Source of the DNA: Anaerolineae bacterium
Lineage (GTDB): Bacteria > Chloroflexota > Anaerolineae > J036 > Brachytrichaceae
Assembly (NCBI GenBank): GCA_947476335.1
Contig: CANJQH010000036.1
Location: 1 to 34,189 of the forward strand
Direction: 5' to 3'
Length of the DNA stretch: 34,189 nucleotides
Under the pieces are notes generated by a model. It was not told the DNA's origin and did not search any database. It saw only the letters and a program-made list of their open reading frames with translations. The position numbers and the translations under genes were made by a program. How positions within the stretch are numbered: position 1 is the first letter of the stretch; each line of letters opens with the position of its first letter. Of the stretch, positions 9,468-16,393 are shown piece after piece.

Positions 9468-9530
9468 ATTTCAGATTTCAGATTTCAGATTTCAGATTTC
9501 AGATTGAGCAAATCTGAAATCTGAAATCTG
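9468..9530. repeat. ATTTCAG heptamer array folding into a 20-bp hairpin
   Basis: Five perfect ATTTCAG units (9468-9502) begin three bases after the ahcY stop. The last part (9486-9505) is perfectly complementary to 9511-9530, giving a 20-bp stem with loop GAGCA. It could terminate or stabilise the ahcY mRNA, although no T-run follows. Confidence 0.9.
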
Positions 9531-9642
9531 GCAACAACTCAGGCCCAAATCAGTATTTCCCGCGAAACACACCATTCTCTCCCCCGAAGGGGGAGAGAAT
9601 GGTGTGTTTCGCGTTGGAAAAATAGCTGGCCTGAGTAGTTAC
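9531..9642. repeat. Palindromic element, family A, copy 2
   Basis: 112 bp, abutting the heptamer hairpin. Ends: GCAACAACTCAGGCC and the inverted GTAACTACTCAGGCC (13 of 15 match). The core is a perfect 25-bp stem (9561-9585 with 9589-9613) with loop GAA. The asymmetric flanks between ends and stem (CAAATCAGTATTTCC on the left, GTTGGAAAAATAGCTGG on the right) define its orientation, shared with copies 3 and 5. Confidence 0.93.
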
Positions 9643-9664
9643 GAAATCTGAACTCCGATCCGGC

Positions 9665-9693
9665 TGTGCATACTTTTTAATAAAGTATGCACA
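9665..9693. promoter_or_regulatory. Perfect palindrome, likely operator of the vapB-type antitoxin
   Basis: TGTGCATACTTT and AAAGTATGCACA are perfect 12-bp inverted repeats separated by TTAAT. The palindrome abuts the probable antitoxin start at 9693. Antitoxins of this type usually bind such sites to repress their own operon, so this is the expected autoregulatory operator, conserved although the genes are broken. Confidence 0.7.
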
Positions 9694-9985
9694 TGAAATC
9701 CAGACTTACCGTTACGCTCGATCCTGAGGTGATTCGGATTGCGAAGGTCGTCGCCCGAGTACGGGGAACGAACGTATCGGCTTTGTCGAAGTGGTCGGTG
9801 GAGATTCCGCAATCGTACGCCAGGCATTGGCACTGCCGACGTCCGACGTCGAGGATGCTTTGCAGGCGAGCGCCGCATTATGGTTTGGCGCACGGTGCAT
9901 TGTGACGCGCGATCCGGCACATTTTCGCAGGATGCCGATCGAAGCTCTCACCCCGCAGCAGTTCGCAGCAAAATTTCTCGACTGA
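9693..9985 (+). pseudogene. Remnant of a toxin-antitoxin pair: antitoxin N-terminus joined to PIN-toxin C-terminus
   Basis: From 9693 the frame reads MKSRLTVTLDPEVIRIAKVV and continues ARVRGTNVSALSKW, the N-terminal half of a ribbon-helix-helix-type antitoxin (RLTVTLDPEVIRIAK..A..RGTNVSAL), and is lost near 9790. A second frame (about 9785-9985) encodes VEVVGGDSAIVRQALALP, TSDVEDALQASAALWFGA, IVTRDPAHF and a final LTPQQFAAKFLD, which is the C-terminal third of a VapC/PIN ribonuclease; DVEDALQA carries one of its acidic residues and TRD the late motif. The antitoxin C-terminus and the toxin N-terminus with its first active-site Asp are missing. One deletion joining the two genes out of frame explains all of this. 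No active toxin is expected. Confidence 0.75.
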
Positions 9986-9990
9986 CGTTC

Positions 9991-10590
9991 TCACGCACGT
10001 CGATACACTTGCCGCGTCCGCGCATATTCCAGCGCCGCATCCGGCACCAGATAGCGCACCGATCCGCCGGCGACCAGCCGTGCGCGCAGGTCCGACGAAG
10101 CCAGATCGAGCAGCGGTGCGTCGATCCAGCGCACGCGTTCGCGCAGCGCCGGCAGAAATTCGAAGACCGCGGCGTGGTCGCTGCGGCTGCCTGGCCGCCG
10201 CGCGACGCACAGCGCCGCAAGCTCGATCAGATCCGCCGGCCGATGCCAGCGCGACAGATCGGCCAGCGAATCCTCGCCGATCAGAAAGAACCACTCGTGC
10301 TCTGGATGCTGTTCGCGCAGCAGCTGCATCAGCGTGAGCGAGTAGTGCGGTCCCGGACGCTGCGCATCGGTTTCGCACAAACGAAACGCTGGATGCCCGG
10401 CGATTGCCAGCTGCGTCATCGCTACGCGGTGCGCCGCATCCGTGACCTGCTTGCCGGCCTTGTGCGGCGGCTGGCCGACCGGGGTGAACCACACTTCGTC
10501 CAGGCCGAGCTGCTGCCAGGCCTGGTCTCCGAGCACAAGGTGGCCGATGTGCGGCGGGTCGAAGGTGCCGCCGAGGATGCCGACGCGCAT
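9991..10590 (-). CDS. nadD: Nicotinate-nucleotide adenylyltransferase
   Basis: Transfers AMP from ATP to nicotinate mononucleotide in NAD synthesis. The 199-residue protein opens with GILGGTFDPPHIGHL, the nucleotidyltransferase GTFDPxHxGH motif, contains VGQPPHKAGK, FLIGEDSLADLSRWHRP (substrate site) and SSDLRARLVAGGSVRYLVP, matching the C-terminal ISSTxIR region of NadD with SSDLR in its place. The start codon overlaps the stop of the upstream menC-like gene as ATGA, so the two are translationally coupled. Confidence 0.93.
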   Translation of the reverse strand: MRVGILGGTFDPPHIGHLVLGDQAWQQLGLDEVWFTPVGQPPHKAGKQVTDAAHRVAMTQLAIAGHPAFRLCETDAQRPGPHYSLTLMQLLREQHPEHEWFFLIGEDSLADLSRWHRPADLIELAALCVARRPGSRSDHAAVFEFLPALRERVRWIDAPLLDLASSDLRARLVAGGSVRYLVPDAALEYARTRQVYRRA

Positions 10591-11717
10591 CAGGCTTTGA
10601 ACACTTCGCTGCGCACCGTCGCCTTCTTCAGGCGCTCTTCGTGGATGACCACGCCGAGGCCGACGCCGGTCGGCACCGGCAGCATGTTGTCTTTGTCGAG
10701 CGCGAAGCCGGGTTCGATCAGATCTTCATGGAAATAGCGATTGCTGGCGCTCAGGTCGCTGGGCAGGCTGAAGTTGGGCAGCGCAGCCAGGGCCACGTTG
10801 AGGGCGCGGCCGATGCCGGTTTCGAGCATGCCGCCCTTCCAGACGGGGGCGCCGGCTTGCATGGCGATGTCGTGAATGGCGAGCGCCTTCGTCACGCCGC
10901 CGACGCGGCCCTGCTTGATGTTGATGATTTTGCATGCGCCGAGTTCGAGCGCGCATCGCGCATCGCCTGGGCCGTGGATCGACTCGTCCAGACAGATGCG
11001 CGTTTTGAGTTCGCGCTGCAGCTTGTGATGCTCATAAATATCGTCGTAAGCCAGCGGCTGCTCGATCATGAGCAGGTCGAGGTCGTCCATCTGCCTGAGC
11101 ATGCCGATGTCGTTGAGCGTGTAGGCCGAATTGGCGTCGACCATCAGCGGTACGCCGGGGATGGCTGCACGCGCGGCACGGGCATCCTGCAGGTCGCGCC
11201 CGGGCTTGATCTTGATCTTGATGCGGTGATAGCCGTCTGCGCGGAAGCGCAGAATGCGCTCGACGAGCGCTTCGGTCGTCGGTTGAATGCCTATGCTGAC
11301 GCCTACCGCTAGGCGGTCTTTGAGATCGGTGTGCCCGCTGAGCTGGCCGATGTAATCGCGCAGGCTGAGACCGGCCTGCTGGGCGCCGATGTCCCACAGA
11401 CATGCTTCGAGCATGGCTTTGCAGATGTTGTGTCCGCGCACCCAGGCGAAGCGCTCGGGCGCTTCGGTCGGTTTCTCAAATGGCGCCTTGAACAACAGTG
11501 GAATCAGATAGTCGCGCGCGATGTGCCAGCCGGTCTGCAGCGTTTCGTAGGAATAGCCAGGCCCGTCGCCGGCGAATTCGCCCCAGCCGACGAGCCCGTC
11601 GGCGCTGGTTACTTTGGCCAGAATGGCTTCTTTGTCATACGCCACACCGAAGCTGGTCTCGAACGGCGCCAGCAGCGGCCACTTGATTTGAAAGAGTTCG
11701 ACCTGCACAAGTTTCAT
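10590..11717 (-). CDS. menC: o-Succinylbenzoate synthase / N-acylamino-acid racemase family enzyme
   Basis: Enolase-superfamily enzyme of 375 residues. Opening MKLVQVELFQIKWPLLAPFE matches the Deinococcus/Amycolatopsis OSBS/NAAAR subgroup. Catalytic lysine pair region RIKIKIKPGRD, metal ligands in MVDANSAYTLND, MIEQPL and CLDESI, second catalytic Lys in IINIKQGRVGG, and GGMLETGIGRALN near the end are all present. In menaquinone synthesis it would dehydrate SHCHC to o-succinylbenzoate; many members also racemise N-acylamino acids, and no other men gene is here to decide. The start has no Shine-Dalgarno site but TACACT seven bases upstream, so it looks leaderless. Coupled to nadD downstream. 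Confidence 0.85.
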   Translation of the reverse strand: MKLVQVELFQIKWPLLAPFETSFGVAYDKEAILAKVTSADGLVGWGEFAGDGPGYSYETLQTGWHIARDYLIPLLFKAPFEKPTEAPERFAWVRGHNICKAMLEACLWDIGAQQAGLSLRDYIGQLSGHTDLKDRLAVGVSIGIQPTTEALVERILRFRADGYHRIKIKIKPGRDLQDARAARAAIPGVPLMVDANSAYTLNDIGMLRQMDDLDLLMIEQPLAYDDIYEHHKLQRELKTRICLDESIHGPGDARCALELGACKIINIKQGRVGGVTKALAIHDIAMQAGAPVWKGGMLETGIGRALNVALAALPNFSLPSDLSASNRYFHEDLIEPGFALDKDNMLPVPTGVGLGVVIHEERLKKATVRSEVFKA

Positions 11718-11724
11718 GCCAGTG

Positions 11725-11730
11725 AGTGTA
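11725..11730 (-). promoter_or_regulatory. -10-like hexamer of the menC-nadD operon
   Basis: On the minus strand TACACT is followed by CACTGGC and the ATG. No Shine-Dalgarno site lies between. This resembles the other leaderless starts of the window. Confidence 0.5.
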
Positions 11731-11793
11731 CCGGAAAAATGCGGTATGCTTTATCTTCGTTCCAACGAAGTCGCAACGTACTAAGCATTGAAC

Positions 11794-11828
11794 AGCCGCC
11801 TGCCGGGAAGATGAGGGAGCAGGCGGCT
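11794..11828. terminator. Hairpin in the greA upstream region (terminator or attenuator-like)
   Basis: AGCCGCCTGC and GCAGGCGGCT form a 10-bp perfect stem around a 15-base loop, followed by TTCTGATC rather than a full T-run. It lies about 140 bp upstream of greA and downstream of the divergent menC start. It could be a weak terminator of a short leader RNA or an attenuator; no short peptide was recognised. Confidence 0.4.
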
Positions 11829-11965
11829 TTCTGATCGTACTTATCTGCCCAGCGTCGATGCCGCAACCGGCTTGCTCATCAGTAAAGGTGTTTGCGTAGT
11901 CAAAAGACGGATGGCGGGCGTCGCCGGGTGGACAAAATATAGCAACGTTTGACGAGGTAAGAGTG

Positions 11966-12439
11966 ATGCAAGATCAAGAGTACCTGACCCCTGAAGGCTT
12001 GAAGCGACTCGAAGACGAACTGGAGCACCTGCGCGGCGTGCGTCGTTCTGAGGTGGCGCAGCGGCTGCACGAAGCGATGGCCGAGGGTGAGGTTGAGGAG
12101 AACCCGGAGTACGACGAGGCGAAAAATGAGCAGGCTTTTGTTGAAGGCCGCATTATGGAGATCGAAGCCATTCTCTCCAATGCGATTCTGATCGAAAACA
12201 AGGGTCCGGCGAACGAAGTGCGCCTTGGCAGCAGAGTGACTGTGACGGAAGTCGGCACGCGCAGCCAGGAGCATTACATTCTGGTGGGTTCGGCGGAAGT
12301 GGATCCGTTGAACGGTCGTATCAGCAATGAATCACCGCTTGGTAAGGCACTGGTCGGCCGGAAGCTCAATGAGCAGTTCCAGATCCAGGCGCCCGACGGT
12401 GTGTTGAAATTCAAGGTTACGCACATTACGAACAAGTAG
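11966..12439 (+). CDS. greA: Transcript cleavage factor GreA
   Basis: Rescues backtracked RNA polymerase by stimulating RNA cleavage. The 157-residue protein has the N-terminal coiled coil (YLTPEGLKRLEDELEHL, then repeated heptads to about residue 75) with the acidic tip signature EGEVEENPEYDEAKNEQ, followed by the FKBP-like C-terminal domain (VRLGSRVTVTEVGT, SNESPLGKALVGRKLNEQ). A GTG lies immediately before the ATG; the ATG at 11966 is preferred because GAGGT at 11953-11957 is spaced eight bases from it. The stop codon overlaps the GTG start of the next gene by one base. Confidence 0.95.
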   Translation: MQDQEYLTPEGLKRLEDELEHLRGVRRSEVAQRLHEAMAEGEVEENPEYDEAKNEQAFVEGRIMEIEAILSNAILIENKGPANEVRLGSRVTVTEVGTRSQEHYILVGSAEVDPLNGRISNESPLGKALVGRKLNEQFQIQAPDGVLKFKVTHITNK

Positions 12440-14469
12440 TGCGCACTTATCTTCGTGGCCATGCCGGCCTGGGCAAATCTTCGCGTTTGTTGGGCCGGCT
12501 GACTGAGCTTCTGAGCCGTGGTGTGCGGCCGGATCGTGTGCTGTGCCTGGCGCCGGATGTGCGTTCGGCTCAGCGCATGCGCCGTGCACAGCCTCTCGTC
12601 CCAACTTCGTCGATTACCACCTTTGCTGCGTTGGCTCGTCGGCATGTGGCACTTTTTTTCCCGTTGATCGCGCGCGCCGCCGGGTTTTCTGATCCTGGCC
12701 GTGAGCCAGTTTTTCTCAATGTCGAAGCGGCACAGTTTCTCTTGAATCAACGGCTGGCTGAACATCTGCCGGCGCTCGATGAGTTGGCGCTGCAGCGGCC
12801 GCGTCTGGTTGGGCAAGTGCTGGACAACGTCAACAAAGCTGCTGTGTCGGGCTTTCCGCTTGAGGAACTTTCTCAACGGCTGGCATGTGCATGGACTGGC
12901 GATTCTCGTCGTTTGCGCGCCTATGACGCTGCGCAGATGGCGGCGCTCGAGTACCGTGCCTATTTGATGCGCCATGGCATGCTCGACTACGCACTGCTCG
13001 TCGATCTCTATCGGCGTGTACTGTTGCCGCATCGGGCATATCGCGATTACATCGCCATGCACGGCCAGCATCTGGTCGTTGACAACATCGAAGAAGGGGC
13101 GCGGCCGATGCATGAGCTGCTTGCACGGTTGCTGCCTGAATGCGAATCGGCGCTGCTGGTGGAAGATGATCCCGGCGGCTACCGCGTATTCCTTGGTGCA
13201 GATCGCGCGTCGGCGCGTCGGCTGGCAGTGCTGTGCGATGAGCAGATCGCGCTCGATGATCCGCGTATCGATGCGCCGAGCCCGGCCGCGTTTGGCTTTG
13301 CGTTGGCGCAGGCGGTGCGGCGCAGCAGCGTTGCAGAAAAGGTGCAGGCAACCGCCGCAGTCAGTGTGCTGCCGAGCGGGCGCTACTGGATTTCGATGGT
13401 CGACGTCGTTGCTGCCCGCATTCGTGAGCTGCATGCTGCCGGCGTGCCGGCGCGCGATATCGCGGTGGTCGCACCATATGTGGAGGATGTGCTGCGTTTC
13501 GAATTGATCGAGCGTTTGCAGCCGGCTGGTATCACCGTGCGCGCGCTGCGCCCATCGCGGCCGCTATTTCAACATCCTACTGTGCGCGCCATGCTCGTGC
13601 TGGCGAAGCTGGCACGGCCGGAGTGGAACCTGCGCGTCGGCGTGCCTGAGCTTGCGCGCATGTTCGCCTGTCTGCTGGCCGACCTCGACGGTGTGCGTGC
13701 GCAGCTGCTGGCCGAACATGCCGCGCGAATTTCGGCGCTCGATCGCCTGCCGGAAATTGAAGACGCTGCACTGTGGACGCGCGTCGGTCTGCGGCATCGC
13801 CAGGGCTATCGTGCGCTGCGCACGTGGCTGGAAGAACTGCGCGAACCGCAGCCGCTCGACCTGTGGTGGCAGACGGCGTTTACGCAGCTGCTGAGCCGCG
13901 ACGGGTTTGGTCTGATGGGCGACCGCGACGGTGCGCGCGCTGTGGAGCGCCTGATTGCCAGTGCGCGCACATTTCGCGAAACATTGCAGCAAGGGGGAGC
14001 GCTGGCGGATGTGCAAACCGAGCCAGGCCTGCTTTATGTGCAGATGGTGCAGGAGGGCATGCTGCCTGCACGTTACGATGAAGAGCCTGGCACCGACGAT
14101 GGCGTGCTATTGGCGACTGTGCAGGCGTACCTCACGAGTGATGAGCACAGCCGGGTGCAGTTCTGGCTCGATTTGCAATCAAATGGCTGGCACGAGCGCA
14201 TTTTTCAGCCGCTGACGCATCCGTATGTGCTCGCACACGCGTGGCCGCGGGATGCGCGCTGGGATGATGACGACGAGCATCGCGAATCAATTGATCGCCT
14301 GGCGAACATCGTCGCCGGCCTGGCGTACCGGTGCAGTGAGCACGTCTATCTCGCAGCAAGCCAGCTTTTGATTTCCGGTCAGGAAGGTGATGGCTGGCTG
14401 GTGCGGCCGGTGCAGCAGCTGCTGTTGAAGCGTGCGGAAGAAGTTTCACGCGAAGTGCACGGAGGGTAA
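12439..14469 (+). CDS. P-loop protein resembling UvrD/Rep-family helicases, degenerate in late motifs
   Basis: A 676-residue protein starting with GTG that overlaps the greA stop. Walker A is clear: RGHAGLGKSS with K13. A Walker B-like segment LVVDNIEEGARPMHELLARL carries D215 and E218/E219 where UvrD proteins have DExQD. SITTFAALARRHV resembles motif Ib, and the region from 340 to 420 (IAVVAPYVEDVLRFEL, LQPAGITVRALRPSRPLFQHP) resembles the 2A domain. Beyond that the match fails: motif V (ATAHKAKGLE) is replaced by LLATVQAYLTSDEHSRVQFW, and motif VI Arg-rich YVALTRA by LAYRCSEHVYLAASQL. There is no AddB-like nuclease domain or Fe-S cysteine cluster. It may be an inactivated or specialised superfamily-1 ATPase; its coupling to greA hints at work around transcription or repair, which is only inference. 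Confidence 0.6.
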   Translation: MRTYLRGHAGLGKSSRLLGRLTELLSRGVRPDRVLCLAPDVRSAQRMRRAQPLVPTSSITTFAALARRHVALFFPLIARAAGFSDPGREPVFLNVEAAQFLLNQRLAEHLPALDELALQRPRLVGQVLDNVNKAAVSGFPLEELSQRLACAWTGDSRRLRAYDAAQMAALEYRAYLMRHGMLDYALLVDLYRRVLLPHRAYRDYIAMHGQHLVVDNIEEGARPMHELLARLLPECESALLVEDDPGGYRVFLGADRASARRLAVLCDEQIALDDPRIDAPSPAAFGFALAQAVRRSSVAEKVQATAAVSVLPSGRYWISMVDVVAARIRELHAAGVPARDIAVVAPYVEDVLRFELIERLQPAGITVRALRPSRPLFQHPTVRAMLVLAKLARPEWNLRVGVPELARMFACLLADLDGVRAQLLAEHAARISALDRLPEIEDAALWTRVGLRHRQGYRALRTWLEELREPQPLDLWWQTAFTQLLSRDGFGLMGDRDGARAVERLIASARTFRETLQQGGALADVQTEPGLLYVQMVQEGMLPARYDEEPGTDDGVLLATVQAYLTSDEHSRVQFWLDLQSNGWHERIFQPLTHPYVLAHAWPRDARWDDDDEHRESIDRLANIVAGLAYRCSEHVYLAASQLLISGQEGDGWLVRPVQQLLLKRAEEVSREVHGG

Positions 14470-14528
14470 AAAGTGCGAATTGCTCTTGCGATGGGCGCAT
14501 TTGCGGTGGGAGGCAGATTTGAATTTTT

Positions 14529-14640
14529 GTAACTACTTAGGCCCAAATCAGTATTTCCCGCGCAACACACTATTCTCTCCCCCTTCGGGGGAGAGAATAG
14601 TGTGTTGCGCGTTGGAAAAATGGCTGGCCTGAGTAGGTAC
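14529..14640. repeat. Palindromic element, family A, copy 3
   Basis: 112 bp with ends GTAACTACTTAGGCC and inverted GTACCTACTCAGGCC. Perfect 25-bp stem (14559-14583 with 14587-14611). Its flanks have the same orientation as copy 2, but the loop is TTC, the reverse complement of the GAA loop of copy 2. Confidence 0.95.
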
Positions 14641-14653
14641 GAATTTTTGATCT

Positions 14654-14692
14654 TTTTCACGCGAAGCTGCGAAAAACGCAAAGAAAAAGATT
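14654..14692. repeat. A-rich short interspersed repeat, copy 1
   Basis: TTTCACGCGAAGCTGCGAAA followed by AACGCAAAGAAAAA resembles 18254-18290 (TTCACGCGAAGCCGCAAAAA then ACGCGAAGGAAAAA). Both are intergenic, one near a 3' end and one upstream of a gene. Identity is roughly 85 percent by eye. Confidence 0.6.
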
Positions 14693-14799
14693 GTCACGCG
14701 GAGCAAGAAGTGGAGCAAGAAGTGGAGCGGAGATCGCAGAAAATTTTCTGTGTATAAATCTGCGACCTTCACGCTCTTGCACTCATTGCGTAAAAACCA

Positions 14800-15687
14800 T
14801 TACGCGTATTGTTCGCGCATGCGATGCAGGAATTCAAGCGACTCGCGCATTTCGTCCATGCCGTTCATGCCGTCCTCGATACTGATCCAGCGGTTGTAGC
14901 CGACGCTGCGCAGCGCTTTGAAAATGTAAGCATAGTCGTTGAGTCCTTTGCCTGTGACACCGTGGCGCAGGTTCGGCGAATAGCCGAGTGTGCCGTCGGT
15001 TTGGCGCAGCGAGTCGAATGTAGCGCCTTCGGCCAGATAGCGATCGCTGGCATGCATGCTGACGACGCGGTCCTTCACCTTGTCGAGCAGCGCGAGCGGG
15101 TCATCGCCGGCGACGATGGCGTTGCTCGGGTCGTACTGCACGCCGAAGTGCGTACGGTCGGAGATCGCGTCGATGATTTCGAGAAACACATCCTGCTTCT
15201 GGGCAAATTCCGGATATTTCCAGAAGCCGTCTTTGTAATGGTTTTCCATGCCGAGGACGACGTCGAATTCGTGCGCGATCGGCAGCAGGCGTTCGATGGC
15301 ATCGACGGTCCAGGCTATGCCCTGTGCGCGTGAGACCTCGGGGAAGCGCTGGCCGCTGAGCACGCGGCATGTGGCGCCCGGCCCACCGAGGCGGCGCGTG
15401 ATGCGGATCATTTCGATTTCCTGATCGAAGGCACGCGCGCGCACGGACGCGTCCGGATTCGTGAAATCGGGTGAGCAGCACAACATCGGCATGGCGAAGC
15501 CGGCAGTGGCGAGCGCGTCGCCGACGGAATCGAGGTACGCGTCGTCGTGCTGCCAGAGGAAGCCCTCGTACAGCTCGAGCCCTTCACAGGGCAGTGAGCG
15601 GGCCATGTTGATCCAGTCAAAGATTGACATCGTGCGTTTGAACGAGATGTCGTCGATGTAGCATTTCGGAAAGGCGGCGATTTTCAT
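14800..15687 (-). CDS. Sugar phosphate isomerase/epimerase-like TIM-barrel protein
   Basis: A 295-residue member of the xylose isomerase-like/AP endonuclease 2 superfamily. Metal-ligand segments are visible in order: LGMENHYKDGFW (Glu), VQYDPSNAIVAGDDP (Asp), VVSMHASDRYL (His) and ISIEDGMNGMDEM near the end (Glu). Such proteins isomerise or epimerise keto sugars or act in inositol catabolism; the substrate cannot be told. The start at 15687 (MKIAAFPKCYIDDIS) is chosen over the longer reading from 15735 because it matches where the barrel begins. No Shine-Dalgarno site is visible. Its ATG overlaps by two bases the ATG of the divergent DUF6882-like gene. Confidence 0.82.
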   Translation of the reverse strand: MKIAAFPKCYIDDISFKRTMSIFDWINMARSLPCEGLELYEGFLWQHDDAYLDSVGDALATAGFAMPMLCCSPDFTNPDASVRARAFDQEIEMIRITRRLGGPGATCRVLSGQRFPEVSRAQGIAWTVDAIERLLPIAHEFDVVLGMENHYKDGFWKYPEFAQKQDVFLEIIDAISDRTHFGVQYDPSNAIVAGDDPLALLDKVKDRVVSMHASDRYLAEGATFDSLRQTDGTLGYSPNLRHGVTGKGLNDYAYIFKALRSVGYNRWISIEDGMNGMDEMRESLEFLHRMREQYA

Positions 15688-16390
15688 GACGTTTGAAGAG
15701 TTGGTAATTAAACACGGAGCTGCGTCGTTCGACAAGCAGATCTACCTGCAGGCGATGTACGGCAAGGCCGGCTGGTCGCTGGACTTGAATACTGGTGTGC
15801 TGGCGTTTCGCCGGTCGCATGAGGAGCCACAGCAACTCTTCGTGCAGGTGCTGGGCACACAAAGTGAAGACAGTGGCACATGGCTGTGGGCGTGGGCCAA
15901 TGGCGCACAAGCATTCGCGCCGCAGCTGCTTGGTGCGGCGGAGGAGCTGCGCGCGTTGGGGACGCAGCTTGGGATCGATGAACTGACGAGCGGCGAAATT
16001 GTATGTACACCGCGCCTGAATGGAGATGCGATTGCGGCGGTGGCGAGCGGTTTGTGCCGTGCTGGCTGTACATTTCGCGCGGCGTATCCGCGCGGCGCGC
16101 TGTATCTGCTTGTGCGCGATCCGCGTTTTAAGCGGCCGGTTTCGCGGCCGATTCCGCGCATCGCGCGCGCGTTCCCACTTTTTCTGAAAGCGCATCCGGA
16201 TGTGCCCGCGCGTGCGGCGCTGATGGCGTACTTGAATTTTTATCGACTGGAAATCGAAGAGCGCGATGACGTGATCGTTGCATGGACGAATGCGGCGGCG
16301 CGCAACGCTATCGGCGCCGAAGCCGCACGTTTTCTGACGGCGAGATTTGCGGTGGACGGGCGGATGCTGGAGATGCAAGAGGAATGGTGA
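15686..16390 (+). CDS. DUF6882-like protein of unknown function
   Basis: A 234-residue soluble protein. The N-terminal part has FEELVIKHGAASFDKQIYL, then a beta-rich stretch with VQVLGTQSEDSGTWLWAWAN (about residues 51-70), which I recognise as the hallmark of DUF6882 proteins; the rest carries a helical region with LRALGTQLGIDELTSGEIV and a basic segment KRPVSRPIPRIAR. No catalytic motif is evident. A Shine-Dalgarno-like GGAAAGG (15668-15674) lies about eleven bases before the ATG. A possible promoter, TTGAAC (15638-15643) and TAGCAT (15659-15664), lies inside the divergent gene with a short 15-bp spacer. Confidence 0.72.
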   Translation: MTFEELVIKHGAASFDKQIYLQAMYGKAGWSLDLNTGVLAFRRSHEEPQQLFVQVLGTQSEDSGTWLWAWANGAQAFAPQLLGAAEELRALGTQLGIDELTSGEIVCTPRLNGDAIAAVASGLCRAGCTFRAAYPRGALYLLVRDPRFKRPVSRPIPRIARAFPLFLKAHPDVPARAALMAYLNFYRLEIEERDDVIVAWTNAAARNAIGAEAARFLTARFAVDGRMLEMQEEW

Positions 16391-16393
16391 TGG

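Larger units (their letters stand above)
14470..14799. other. Convergent intergenic region, 330 bp
   Basis: Contains the family A element copy 3 (14529-14640), then A-rich sequence with TTCACGCGAAGCTGCGAAAA near 14657 (related to a stretch near 18256) and a direct repeat GGAGCAAGAAGT (about 14700-14723, twice). No gene supported. Confidence 0.7.

Noticed and set aside
9531-9642. CRISPR repeat interpretation of the palindromic elements
   Set aside because: Copies are dispersed singly over 33 kb, with no spacer array and no cas genes.
12274-13434. 386-codon minus-strand reading frame across greA and the P-loop protein gene
   Set aside because: Antisense shadow of two well-supported genes; composition (Arg, His, Gln-rich) is not protein-like.
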